From Elephas maximus indicus (lineage: Eukaryota; Chordata; Mammalia; Proboscidea; Elephantidae): 64,000 bases of DNA. Shown here piece by piece: positions 1 to 11,922 of this stretch. The notes beneath the pieces are model-generated. The model was not told where the DNA came from. It searched no databases and was given only the letters and a program-made list of their open reading frames with translations. The translations under genes and the position numbers were made by a program. The stretch's first letter is position 1; each line of letters opens with the position of its first letter. The stretch covers positions 106,158,480 to 106,222,479 of the forward strand of contig NC_064825.1 of assembly GCF_024166365.1 (NCBI RefSeq), in the 5' to 3' direction.

Positions 1-225
1 TGGTTAAGTGCTCTGCTGCTAATCAAAATGTCCTTGGTTCAAGCACACCAGCCACTCTGTGGGAGGCAGATGTGACAGTCTGTTTCTGTAAAGATTTACA
101 GCCTTGGAAATCCTGTGAGGCAGTTCTACTCTATCCTATAGGGTGGCTATGAGTCAGAAGCCACTTAAAAACTAAAAAAAAATTTTTTTTTTTTTTTTTT
201 TTGGAGGCAATAAATCTGGCTTTGG
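1..225 (+). mobile_element. AfroSINE-type SINE, cut by window start
   Basis: Begins inside the tRNA-like head (tggttaagtgct, ctgctaatca) and runs through the accagcc and gttctactctatcctatag segments to ggctatgagtcagaagcc, then an A-rich and T-rich tail. It carries the longer body variant with 'gtaaagatttacagcctt'. The paralogous copy is at 28728-28940, so this insertion predates the duplication. Confidence 0.85.
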
Positions 226-794
226 GCAACAAGATTCCTATTCGGTTAAATATTAGTCATTGTCAGCACCCCCACCCTACCTGAACCTCAGCTGTGTTTG
301 TGTTTTTGACATAAATTAGAGCATGAACCCTAAAACTAACTTGGAAATCAGTACGAACTTAAAACTTTATATTATTTTATGAATTCTTTAACATAAAATA
401 TCATTTTCTTTAAAAAAAAATTCTTGGATTCCTCAATGGTTGTAGATTTATTTCATGGATTGTTTTACTTTAAATGTCTTATCAAAATATCAGAACTAAA
501 ATGCATAAATATAATCTTATTTGCTACAAAGTCTTTGCTGGAAATGAAGTTTTCCTATAATTATTATTTAGTATTTTTACAAAAACAGCAAATTTTCAAA
601 TTTTCAGTGTTTTAAAGTTGTTAATATCACTATTTAAAATCAGGTTAAGGTAAATTTATTTAATAGAGTAAGAAGTATAAATAAGGTGCTTTAATACTTT
701 TGCTACTCCATATTAAACATTAACAATATGAACTGAAGTTGAAAATTAATGGAAAATATTTCATACTTACCTTTCTTTTGGGGGGGTAATAGAA

Positions 795-1010
795 GGCCTG
801 GTGGCACAGTGGTTAAAGTGCTCAGCTGCTATCCAAAAGGTCTGCAGTTAGAACCCACCATCTGCTCTGTGTGAGAAAGTTTGTGCAGTCGGCTTCCTTA
901 AAGATTTATAGCCTTGGAAACTTGGGGGGGCAATTCTGCTCTGTCCTGAAGTGTCCCTCTGAGTAGTAATCTCCTTAACTGCAGTGGGTTTGGATTTTGG
1001 TTTTTTTGTG
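795..1010 (+). mobile_element. AfroSINE-type SINE, diverged
   Basis: The tRNA-like head (ggcctggtggcacagtgg, aaaaggtctgcagtt) and the 'aaagatttatagccttgg' body are clear, while the 3' part is degraded (ctgtcctgaagtgtccctct). It is shared with copy B at 29524-29735 and so is older than the duplication. Confidence 0.85.
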
Positions 1011-1929
1011 ATAACCTTGTTTCTTCCTCACTGAAGAGGGTTTACATATTTATGTATTTAAATTACTTTGGCTGAAACAACTTCTTTCACCATAGGTGTC
1101 TAATCTAAAACACTGTTCATTTTTAACATGGAGTGCTCTTTAAAAAAAAAAAAAGTTATCTCCATCCCCTGGGATCTCTTCCACCTGACACAGTTAAATT
1201 TCTAATTAAACAAATCTCTTTGGCACTCTCTGATTTGGTTTACTTATTTATTTTCCCAGATAGCTCTCACTTTACCCAGAATACTCTTCCTCTACAGCCT
1301 CTCAATGGAATAAAGTATGAAGGAAGTTTTATTTCATAGACTTAAATAAGCTCTTGTATTGCTCTTAAGTAGCAATACTTCCCACCCCAAATTGACCCAA
1401 ATCCAATTCTCACTGTATCTATTATGACTTCTTTATATGGACCCTCTGTTCCTATTAGATTGAGCTCTAGTCATATTTTCCTCAAGTTATTTTGCTTATT
1501 TTCTTCTCTGAAATGGATGTCTTCAACCAAATTCTGGGGCTGGCCTTTGTAAAAGTTGTAATAAATGTTCTAATAACGAAGAATGTTTTTACCTACTAAT
1601 CATATAATATATAATTTATTTCTTCAGGAGGACCTGGACAAACTGAGAACTAGCTGTTGGATACCTTAAATCTAGTTCAAAAGTTTTTTGTTTTTTTTGT
1701 CCCAAGATTAATCCCAACAAGGAGGCTTTTTATTTTCCTTGCAGCATTCCACCATCCACCCTCAATTTCATTCCCTCTGTGAATTCACTTTTAAGAGCTG
1801 ATTCTTATTAAACTCACAGGAGAAAATAAGATTCTGATATAAGTCCAGCTGAAATTAGAGGCAAGACTCTGGGTCAGTAGTCTGTATATTGTTATAAAAT
1901 ATTTCCCCATCAAGGCTTCAAATCTGAGT

Positions 1930-2815
<886 letters not shown>

Positions 2816-2927
2816 TTTAAGAATATTGTCTTGAAGTCGAATTTCCCCTTATAAAAACAGAATGTTACTTCCTATTATTAAGCAGTGATTTCTAAGGGTT
2901 TATAATTACCCACAACCTTGAAGTTAG

Positions 2928-2929
<2 letters not shown>

Positions 2930-2971
<42 letters not shown>
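2930..2971 (+). repeat. (TA)n dinucleotide repeat
   Basis: About 20 perfect TA units are followed by tttcactact. A small outlier of the TATC array (tatctatcatctatctatca) follows at 3000-3021. Confidence 0.95.
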
Positions 2972-2973
<2 letters not shown>

Positions 2974-3067
2974 CACTACTAAAGTAAAGGTTGTGTAAAT
3001 TATCTATCATCTATCTATCATCTCCACAAGAGGGAAACCCTATAGTATTATAACATCAGAGAGTGAT

Positions 3068-3275
3068 TGTTGTTGTTGTTGTTGTTAGGTGCCATCGAGT
3101 CAGTTCTGACTCATAGTGACCCTATGTAGCACAGAAGGGAACACTGCCTGGTCCGGTACCATGCTTACTATTATTATGCTTGATGCTGTTGTTTCCGTCC
3201 ATCTCGTTGAGGGTTTTTTTTTTTTTTGATGACCCTCTACTTTACCAAGCATGATGTCCTCCTCCAGGGACATCA
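3068..3275 (-). mobile_element. RTE LINE 3' end, 5'-truncated
   Basis: Read on the minus strand it ends with the RTE 3' terminus: the complement of tgttgttgttgttaggtgcc, then the complement of 'gagtcagttctgactcata'. The upstream part matches the terminal ORF region of the RTE at 11700-11920 (complement of ctttaccaagcatgatgtcc). Only about 200 bp of the element are present. Confidence 0.85.
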
Positions 3276-3494
3276 TGTGAAAGTGATTAGGGAAGTTAAT
3301 TGAAAGGTATCAGGAAGTATAACCTTGGAAACATGGAAGATTTATGAAGGGTGGGTAGTGAGAAAGGCCTTCCACGGGAATTAGGTGTGACAGAGCACAA
3401 TGGGGTGGAATGGCAGCCAGGCCCGAGCCACAGTTGGTGCACATCCTTGAAGTAACTAAGCTAAAAGGAAATCCTAAAGTTCCATAATTGCAAG

Positions 3495-3660
3495 TGGAGT
3501 ACTTGTTGCGCAGGGGTTAAGAGCTTAGCTGCTAATTTAAAAGTTTGGACATTTGAATCCACCAGTCACTCCTTGGAAACCCTATAGGGCAGTTCTACTC
3601 TGTTCTATAGGGTCGATATGAGTTAGCATTGTCTTGATGGCAATGGGTTTGCTATTTTTG
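3495..3660 (+). mobile_element. AfroSINE-type SINE, specific to copy A
   Basis: The head (gcaggggttaagagctt), B-box-like part, ctccttggaaaccctatag and gggtcgatatgagttagcat are all recognisable. Copy B lacks it: at 30495-30545 the flanking sequence runs on into a short unrelated stretch. It was therefore inserted in copy A after duplication, or lost from B. Confidence 0.88.
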
Positions 3661-4309
3661 GGTATTGTACATAAATAGCAAGAATTTCTTATGGTATAAA
3701 TGGAAACCAAACATGAGAATATGTCATATAAGAAGACTAGGAAATGAAATAGGTGAAATAAGGAATTTTAAAGGAAATATTATTGGGATACTTGGACAGT
3801 CTTTGAGGAAAAAAAGATACATTTTTATTAATACTTCATACTACAGCCGGAAACACTCCAAATGGTACATTAGTTTAAATATCCTTAAAAATTAAACAAT
3901 AAATAATTCTAAGACAAAGATTTTTTAAAATACAATTTTAGAATAAGGAAGATTTATCAAGTTATGACTAAAATTTTAGAATTCAGGACAAAAATCATTG
4001 AAAAATAATTAACTATGTAAAAGTAAATATTTCCACATATTAAAAAAAAAGCACCAAAAGTCATGCGAAAACATAATAAATAAAGTGGGGAAAACAGCTG
4101 TAAGTCATACCTCAGATGAAGTGCTAATTTCCCTTATAAGTATTCTTAAATATCAATGAGAAGTGAAAAATATAAACAGAAAAATCAAGAAAACATGTAA
4201 CAGTTTAATCATCCCTTAAATACATGAAAAGATATCCAATCTCATTAAAAAAAAGTGAAATTTTAAACAGCATATAATACATTTCATAAAGAATATATGA
4301 TATCTTGGG

Positions 4310-4325
4310 AGAACATGCATTTTTT
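4310..4325 (+). repeat. Target-site duplication of L1 (left)
   Basis: The 16 bases 'agaacatgcatttttt' recur at 10440-10455 with the last one or two bases merging into the L1 poly(A), seen here as poly(T). Both copies flank the minus-strand L1 exactly. Confidence 0.9.
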
Positions 4326-5288
4326 TAATATAATTTTTATTGTGCTATAAGTGAAAGTTTACAAATTAAGTCAGTCTGTCACATATAAGCTTATAGGCAC
4401 CTTACTACATACTCCCATTTACCCTCCCCCTAATGAGTCAGCCCGCTTCCTCCTTCCAGTCTCTCCTTTCCTGACTGTTTTGCCAGTTTCTAACCCTCTC
4501 TACCCTCCCATCACCCCTCCACACAGGACATGCCAACACAGTCTCAGGCGTCCACCTGATTGATACAAGTAGCTCACTCTTCATCAGCATCTCTCTCCAA
4601 CCCATTGTCCAGCCCCTTCCATGTCTGATGAGGTGTCTTCAGGAATGGTTCCTGTCCTGGGCCGACAGAAGGTTTGGGGACCATGACCACTGGGATTCCT
4701 CTAGTCTCAGTCAGACCATTAAGTCCGGTCTTCTTATGAGAATTTGGGGTCTGCATCAATTTTTTTTTTTTTTTTTATCCCACTGTTCTTCTGCTCTCTC
4801 AGGGGTTCTCTGTTGTGCTCCCTGTCAGGGCAGTCATCGGTTGTGGCCGGGCACCATCTAGTTCTTCTGGTCTCAGGATGATGTAAGTCTCTGGTTCATG
4901 TGGCCCTTTCTGTTTCTTGGGCTCATAGTTATCGTGTGACCTTCGTGTTCTTCATTCTCCTTTGATCCAGGAGGGTTGAGACCAATTGATGCATCTTAGA
5001 TGACCGCTTGTTAGCATTTAAGACCCCAGACACCACGCTTCAAAGTGGGATGCAGAATGTTTTCATAATAGTACTTATTTTCCCAATTGACTTAGAAGTC
5101 CCCTTAAACCATGGTCCCCAAACCCCTGCCCTTGCTCCATTGACCTTCAAAGCATTCAGTTTATCCCAGAAACTTCTTTGCTTTTGGTCCAGTCCAGTTG
5201 AGCTGACCTTCCCTGTATAGAGTATTGTCTTTTCCTTCACCTAAAGTCGTTCTTATCTGCTAACTAATCAGTAAATAACCCTCTTCCA

Positions 5289-5306
5289 CCCTCCCTCCCT
5301 CCCCCC
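5289..5306 (-). other. L1 3' UTR polypurine tract, G-quadruplex motif
   Basis: On the minus strand this reads as four runs of three or more G separated by single A (GGGGGGAGGGAGGGAGGG). It sits between the ORF2 stop and the poly(A) end, where mammalian L1 elements are known to carry a G-rich polypurine tract. Confidence 0.85.
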
Positions 5307-5360
5307 TCTCCTAACTAAAAAAGAAGGTGTTCTTCTCATTTTATACTATTTCTCAAAATC

Positions 5361-8300
5361 TTATAATAGTGGTCTTATACAATATTTGTCCTTTTGCCTC
5401 TGACTAATTTCTCTCAGCATAATGCCTTTCAAGTTCCTCCAAGTTATGAAATGTTTCACAGATTCATCACTGTTCCTTATTGATGTGTAGTATTCCATTG
5501 TGTGAATATACCATAATTTATTTAACCATTCATCCGTTGATGGACACCTTGGTTGCTTCCAGCTTTTTGCTATTGTAAACAGTGCTGCAATAAACATGGG
5601 TGTGCATATATCTGTTTGTGTAAAGGCTCTTATTTCTCTAGGGTATATTCCGAGGAGTGGGATTTCTGGGTTGTATGGTAGTTTTATTTCTAACTTTTTA
5701 AGAAAACGCCAAATCGATTTCCAAAGTGGTTGTACCATTTTATATTCTCACCAGCAGTATATAAGAGTTCTAATCTCTCCGGAGCCTCTCCAACATTTAT
5801 TATTTTGTCTTTTTTGGATTAATGCCAGCCTTGGAGTGAGATGGAATCTCATCATACTTTTAATTTGCATTTCTGCAATAGCTAATGATAGAGAGCATTT
5901 TCTCATGTATCTGTTAGCTGCCTGAATATCTTCTTTAGTGAAGTGCGTGTTCATATCCTTTGCCCACTTCTTGATTGGGTTGTTTGTCTTTTTGTGGTTG
6001 AGTTTTAACAGTATCATATAGATTTTCAAGATCAGGTGCTGGTCAGAGATGTCATAGCTGAAAATTTTTTCCCAATCTGTAGGTAGTCTTTTTACTCTTT
6101 TGGTAAAGTCTTTAGATGAGCATAGGTGTTTGATTTTTAGGAGCTCCCAGTTATCTGGTTCCTCTTCGTCATTTTTAATAATGTTTTGTATTCTGTTTAT
6201 GCCTTATATTAGGGCTCGTAATGTTGTCCCTATTTTTTCTTCCATGATCTTTATCGTTTTAGTCTTTATGTTTAGGTCTTTGATCCACTTGAAGTTAAAT
6301 TTTGTGCGTGGTGTGAGGTATGGGTCCTGTTTCATTTTTTTGCAAATGGATATCCAGTTATGCCAGCACCATTTTTTAAAAAGACTATCTTTTCCCCAAT
6401 TAACTGATGCTGGGCCTTTGTCAAATCTCAGCTGCTCATATGTGGATGGATTTACATCTGGGTTCTCAATTCTTTTCCATTGGTCTAGCCTGTTGTTGTA
6501 CTACTACGAGGCTGTTTTGAATACTGTGGCTGTATAAAAAAAAAAAAGTGGCTGTATAATATGTTCTAAAATCAGGTAGAGTGAGGCCTCCCATTTTCTT
6601 CTTCTTTTTCAGTAATGCTTTACTTATCCAGGGCTTCTTTCCCTTCCACATGAAGTTGGTGATTTCTTTCTCCATCACATTAAAAAATGTCATTGGAATT
6701 TGGATCGGAAGTACATTGTATGTATAGATGGCTTTTGGTAGAATAGACATTTTTACTATGTTAAGTCTTCCTATCCATGAGCAAGGTATGTTTTTCCACT
6801 TATGTAGGTCCCTTTTAGTTTCTTGCACTAGTACTTTGTAGTTTTCTTTGTATAGATCTTTTACATCTTTGGTAAGATTTATTCCTAAGTATTTTATCTT
6901 CTTGGGGGAATCTGTGAATGGTATTGATTTGGTGATTTCCTCTTCGATGTTCTTTTTGTTGATGTAGAGGAATCCAAGTGATTTTTGTATGTTTATCTTA
7001 CAACCTGAGACTGCCAAACTCTTCTATTAGTTTCAATAGTTTTCTGGAGGATTCCTTAGGGTTTTCTGTGTATAAGATCATGTCATCTGCAAATAGAGAT
7101 AATTTTACTTCTTCCTTGCTGATCCGAATGCCCTTTATTTCTTTGTTTAGCCTAATTGCTCTGACTAGGACCTCTAGCACAATGTTGAATAAGAGCGGTG
7201 ATAAAGGGCATCCTTGTCTGGTTCCCGTTCTCAAGGGAAATGCTTTCAGGCTTTTTCCATTTAGAATGATGTTGGCTGTTGGCTTTGTATAGATGCCCTT
7301 TATTATGTTGAGGAATTTTCCTTCAGTTCCTATTTTGCTGACAGTTTTTATCATGAATGGGTGTTGGAGTTTGTCAGATGCCTTTTCTGCATCAATTGAT
7401 AAGATCATGTGGTTTTTGTCTTTTGTTTTAGTTATATGGTGGATTACATTAATTGTTTTTCTAATATTGAACCAACCTTGCACACCTGCTATAAATCCCA
7501 CTTGGTGGTGGTGGATTATTTTTTTGATATGTTGTTGTATTCTATTGGCTAGAATTTTGTTGAGGATTTTTGCATCTATGTTCATGAGGGATATAAGTCT
7601 GTAATTTTCTTTTTTTGCGGTGTCTTTACCTGGTTTTCGTATCAGGGATATGGTGGCTTCATAGAATGAGCTAGGCAGTATTCCAGCATTTGCTATGCTT
7701 TGAAATATCTTTAGTAGTAGTGCTGTTAACTCTTCTCTGAAAGTTTGGTAGAACTCTACAGCAAAGCTGTCCGGGCCAGGGCTTTTTTTTAGTTGGGAGT
7801 TTTTTGATTACCTTTTCAATCTCTTTTTTTGTTATGGGTCTATTTCGTTGTTTTACTCCTGATTGTGTTAGTTTAGGTAGGTGGTGTTTTTCTAGGAATT
7901 CATCCATTTCTTCTAGGTTTGCAAATTTGTTAGAGTACAATTTTTCATAATAATCTGATATGATGCTTTTAATTTCAGATGGGTCTGTTGTGATATGGCC
8001 CATCTCGTTTCTTATTTGGGTTATTTGTTTCCTTTCCTGTATTTCTTTAGCCAGTCTGGCCAATGGTTTATCAATTTTGTTAATTTTTTCAAAGAACCAG
8101 CTTTTGGCTTTGTTAATTCTTTCAATTGTTTTTCTGTTCTCTAATTCATTTAATTCAGCTCTAATTTTTATTATTTGTTTTCTACTGGTGCCTGATGGAT
8201 TCTTTTGTTGCTCACTTTCTATTTGTTCAAGTTGTCAGGACAATTCTCTGATTTTGACTCTTTCCTCTTTATGTATGTGTGCATTTATGAATATAAATTG

Positions 8301-9192
8301 ACCTCTGAGCACTGCTTTTGCTATGTCCCAGAGGTTTTGATAGGACGTGTTTTCATTCTCGTTGCATTCTATGAATTTCTTTATTCCCTCCTTAATGTCT
8401 TCTATAACCCAGTCTTTTGTCAGCAGGGTATTGTTCAGTTTCCAAGTAGTTGATTTCTTTTCCCTAATTTTTCTGTTATTGATTTCCACTTTTATGGCCT
8501 TGTTATCTGAGAAGATGCTTTGTAGTATGTTGATGTTTTGGATTCTGCAGAAATTTGTTTTATGACCTAATATCTGATCTATTCTAGAGAATGTTCTGTG
8601 TGCACTAGAAAAAAAAAGTATATTTTTCAGCTGTTGGGTGAAGTGTTCTATATAAGTCTATAAGGTCAAGTTGGTTGATTGTAGCAATTAGGTCTTCTGT
8701 GTCTCTATTGAGCTTCTTACTGGAGGTCCTATCCTTCTCCGAAAGTGGTGTGTTGAAATCTCCTACTATAATTGTGGAGGTGTCTATCTCACTTTTCAGT
8801 TCTGTTACAGTTTGTTTTATGTATCTTGCAGCCCTGTCATTGGGTGCATAAATATTTAATATGGTTATATCTTCCTGGTCAATTATCGCTTTAATCATTA
8901 TATAGTGTCCTTCTTTATCCTTTGTGGTGGATTTAAATTTAAAGTCTATTTTGTCAGAAATTAATATTGCTACTCCTTCTCTTTTTTGCTTGTTGTTTGC
9001 TTGATATATTTTTTTCCATCCTTTGAGTTTTAGTTTGTTTGTGTCTCTAAGTCTAAGGTGTGTCTCTTGTAGGCAGCATGTAGGCGGATCGTGTTTCTTT
9101 ATCCAGTCTAAGACTCTCTGTCTCTTTATTGGTGCATTTAGTCCTTTTACGTTCATCCTAATTATAGATAAATATGTGTTTAGTGCTGTCAT
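5361..9192 (-). pseudogene. L1 ORF2 (endonuclease-reverse transcriptase), broken
   Basis: The length from start codon to stop is about 3.83 kb, equal to a normal ~1275-residue L1 ORF2 protein. The first ~195 codons form the APE-like endonuclease (QETHL near residue 43, then IVGDFNTPLS). The reverse transcriptase follows, with polymerase motif FADD at 7082-7093 and the sequence [14 protein letters not shown] upstream. The C-terminal region (NKLWYIHTMEYY) is encoded at 5361-5738. Open segments 8605-9192, 8235-8489, 7671-8063, 6998-7585, 6466-7017, 5748-6029 and 5361-5738 lie in shifting frames, so at least six breaks separate them. 6030-6465 is the most decayed portion. The protein would not be made. 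Confidence 0.95.
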
Positions 9193-9651
9193 TTTGATGC
9201 CTTTTTGTGTGTGTTGGTGACAATTTCATTTTTCCACTTACTTTTTTGTGCTGAGATGTTTTTCTTTGTAAATTGTGTGTTCCTCTTTTTCATAGTAGTC
9301 GAATTTATGTTTGCTGAGTTGTTATGGTTTTCTTGGTTCTTATTTTGAGTTATGGAGTTGTTATACCTCTTTATGGTTACCTTAATATTTACCCCTATTT
9401 TTCTAAGTAAGAACCTAACTTGTATTGTCCTATATCACCTTGTTTTCCTCACCGTATGGCAGTTCTTTGCCTCCTGTATTCAGTCCCTCTTTTTGATTAT
9501 TGTGATCTTTTACATAATGACTTCAATGATTCTCTGTTTTGCGCATTTTTTTCTTTTTAAAATTAATCTTAATTTGTTTTTATGATTTGCCTATTTGTGT
9601 TGATATCAGGATGTTCTGTTCTGTGACCTTGTGTTGTGTTGGTATCTGATA

Positions 9652-10439
9652 TTATTGATTTTCTGACCAAACGATTTCCTTTAGTATTTCTTATAGCTTT
9701 GGTTTGGTTTTTGCAAATTCTCTAAGCTTGTGTTTATCTGTAAATATTTTAATTTCACCGTCATATTTGAGAGAGAGTTTTGCTGGATGATCCTTGTTTG
9801 GCAGTTTTTTCCTCCTTCAGTGCTCTATATATGTCACCCCATTGCCTTCTCGACTGAATGTTTTCTGCTGAGTAGTCTGAAATTATTCTTATTGATTCTC
9901 CTTTGTAGGAGACGTTTCTTTTATCCCTGGCTGCTTTTAAAATTTTCTCTTTCTCTTTGCTTTTGGCAAGTTTGATGATAATAAGTTCTGGTGACTTTCC
10001 TTTTGGATCCATCTTATATGGGGTTCGATGAACATCTTGGATAGGTATCCTTTCATCTTTCATGATGTCAGGGCAGTTTTCTGCCAACAGATCTTCAACT
10101 ATTCTCTCTGTATTTTCTGTTATCCCTCCCTGTTCTGGAACTCCAATCACACACAAGTTATTCTTCTTGATAGAGTCCCACATGATTCTTAGGGTTTCTT
10201 CATTTTTTTAAATTCTTTTATCTGATTTTTCTTCAACTATATTTGTGTCAATTGCCTTATCCTCCGAGTCCTTCACTCTGCATTCCAATTGCTCTATTCT
10301 GCTCCTCTGACTTCCTATTGAGTTGTCTAATTCTGTAATTCTATTGAGTTGTCTAATGTTATAATTCTGTTGTTAATCTTTTGGATTTCTGAATGCTGTC
10401 TCTCTATGGATTCTTGCGGCTTATTAATTTTTCCACTAC
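9652..10439 (-). pseudogene. L1 ORF1, 5'-truncated and frameshifted
   Basis: ORF1 encodes the RNA-binding trimeric chaperone of L1. The open piece 9761-10183 carries the RRM domain (NLCVIGVPEQGG, ILKAARDKR) and the start of the C-terminal domain (RRQWGDIYRALKE). A shift near 9790 moves the remaining C-terminal residues (GEIKIFTDKHKLREFA) into another frame, ending at a stop at 9652-9654. The coiled coil toward 10439 is cut by 5' truncation of the element. Confidence 0.85.
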
Positions 10440-10455
10440 AGAACATGCATTTTTT
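10440..10455 (+). repeat. Target-site duplication of L1 (right)
   Basis: Matches 4310-4325 over 15-16 bases (agaacatgcattttt). To its right the sequence rejoins copy B at about 31200. Confidence 0.9.
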
Positions 10456-10577
10456 ATATATGGATTGTAAAAGTACAAAACGCTTCAAGTCCTGTGGAGA
10501 GAAATTGGATGACATTGACTAATATCACAATTGTGTCTAGTCTTTGGTGGCATAAGGGGTTTGTGCTCCACTACTAA

Positions 10578-11922
10578 TACTTATGCCTATTCCCAAGAAA
10601 GGTGATCTACCCGAATGTGGAAATTATAGAATAATATCATTAATATCACACACAAGCAAAATTTTGCTGAAGATCATTCAAAAATGGTGGCAGCAGTATA
10701 TCGACAGGGAACTGCAAGAAATTCAGGCCGGTTTCAGAAGAGGACGTGGAACCAGGGCTATCATTGCTGATGTCAGATGGATCCTGGCTGAAAGCAGATA
10801 ATACCAGGAGGATGTTTACCTGTGTTTTATTGACTATGCAAAGGCATTCGACTGTGTGGATCATAACAAACTCTGGATAACACTGGAAAGAATGGGAACG
10901 CCAAAACACTTAATTGTGCTCATGACAAACCTTTACATAGATCAAGAGGCAGTTGTTCAGACAGAATAAGGGGATACTGATTGGTTTAAAGTCAGGAAAG
11001 TTGTGCGTCAGGGTTGTATTCTTTCACCATACCTATTAATCTGTATGATGAGCAAATAATACGAGAATCTGGACTATATGAGGAAGAACAGGGCATCAGG
11101 ATTGGAGGAAGACTCATTAACAGCCTGCATTATGCAGATGACACAACCTTGCTTGCTGAAAGTGAAGAGGACTTGAAGCAGTTAGTGACGAAGATCAAAG
11201 ACCACAGCCTTCAGTACAGATTACACCTCAACGTAAACAAAAGAAAAATCCTCACAACTGGACCAATGAACAACATCATGATACAAGGAGAAAAGATTGA
11301 AGTTGTCAAAGATTTCATTTTATTTGGATCCACAATCAACAGCCATGGAAGCAGCAGTCAAGAAATCAAAAGACACATTGCATTGGGCAAATCTGCTGCA
11401 AAGGACCTCTTCAAAGTGTTGAAGAGCAAAGATGTCACCCTGAAAACTAAGGTGCACCTGACCCAAGCCATGGTATTTTTAATCACATCATATGCATGTG
11501 AAACCTGGACAATGAATAAGGAAGACCGAAGAAGAGTTGACGCCTTTGAATTGTGGTGTTGGCAAAGGATATTGAATATACCATGGACTTCCAAAAGGAC
11601 AAACAAATCTGTTTTGGATGAAGTGCGGCCAGAATTCTCCTTAGAGGCAAGGATGGAAAGACTGCGTCTTACATACTTTGGACATGTTGTCAGGAGAGAT
11701 CAGTTCCTGGAGAAGGACATCATGCTTGGCACAGTACAGAGTCAGTGGAAATGAGGAAGACCCTCAAGGAGGTGGATTGACACAGTGGCTGCAACAATGA
11801 ACTCAAGCATAACAACGATTGTAAGGATGGTGCAGGACAGGGCAGTGTTTCGTTCTGTTGTGTACAGGGTTGCTATGAGTTGGAACCGACTCGACGGCAC
11901 CTAACAACAACAGCAACAACTA
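10578..11922 (+). mobile_element. RTE (BovB-like) LINE, 5'-truncated
   Basis: About 1.34 kb of the 3' half of an RTE element: reverse transcriptase, C-terminal region, short 3' UTR with 'gggttgctatgagttggaa', and the terminal cctaacaacaacagcaacaa repeat. It starts within the RT domain at atgcctattcccaagaaagg. Flanking 'actaat' occurs on both sides and may be a short target-site duplication. It is the best-preserved RT segment among the RTE copies in this window. Confidence 0.93.
10583..11754 (+). pseudogene. RTE reverse transcriptase C-terminal half, broken
   Basis: Frame one, 10583-10801, has the RT fingers (PIPKKGDLPECGNYRIISL, AGFRRGRGTRAIIADV) and stops after LAESR. An unlabelled stretch 10802-11020 continues the RT (YLCFIDYAKAFDCVDHNKLW) in a shifted frame with a stop near 10969. 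The last frame, 11014-11754, holds the catalytic YADD motif at 11131-11142, followed by LLAESEEDLKQL and the thumb/connector (CETWTMNKEDRR), and ends at the element's normal position. The polymerase Asp pair is intact, but the frame is broken at least twice and the endonuclease is missing. Confidence 0.9.

Larger units (their letters stand above)
4321..10439 (-). mobile_element. L1 retrotransposon, 5'-truncated, ~6.1 kb
   Basis: Long interspersed element in minus orientation. Element order from right to left is a partial ORF1 (10439 to 9652), a spacer of about 460 bp, an ORF2 starting at 9192 and ending at 5361, a 3' UTR of about 1 kb with a polypurine tract, and the poly(A) end at 4321. It is flanked by a 15-16 bp target-site duplication and is absent from copy B of the surrounding duplication (empty site near 31185-31200). 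Truncation lies in the ORF1 coiled-coil part, so there is no 5' UTR promoter. Several frameshifts and stops make it inactive. The same 3' UTR family recurs at 47762-48375. Confidence 0.96.

Noticed and set aside
3068-3094. (GTT)n repeat as a CAG/CTG-type or GTT disease-like expansion
   Set aside because: It is simply the terminal repeat of the RTE 3' end, as at 40622 and 11905-11925.
11014-11754. 246-codon open frame with intact YADD as a functional reverse transcriptase
   Set aside because: It is only the 3' part of a truncated RTE; the N-terminal endonuclease and part of the RT are absent or out of frame.
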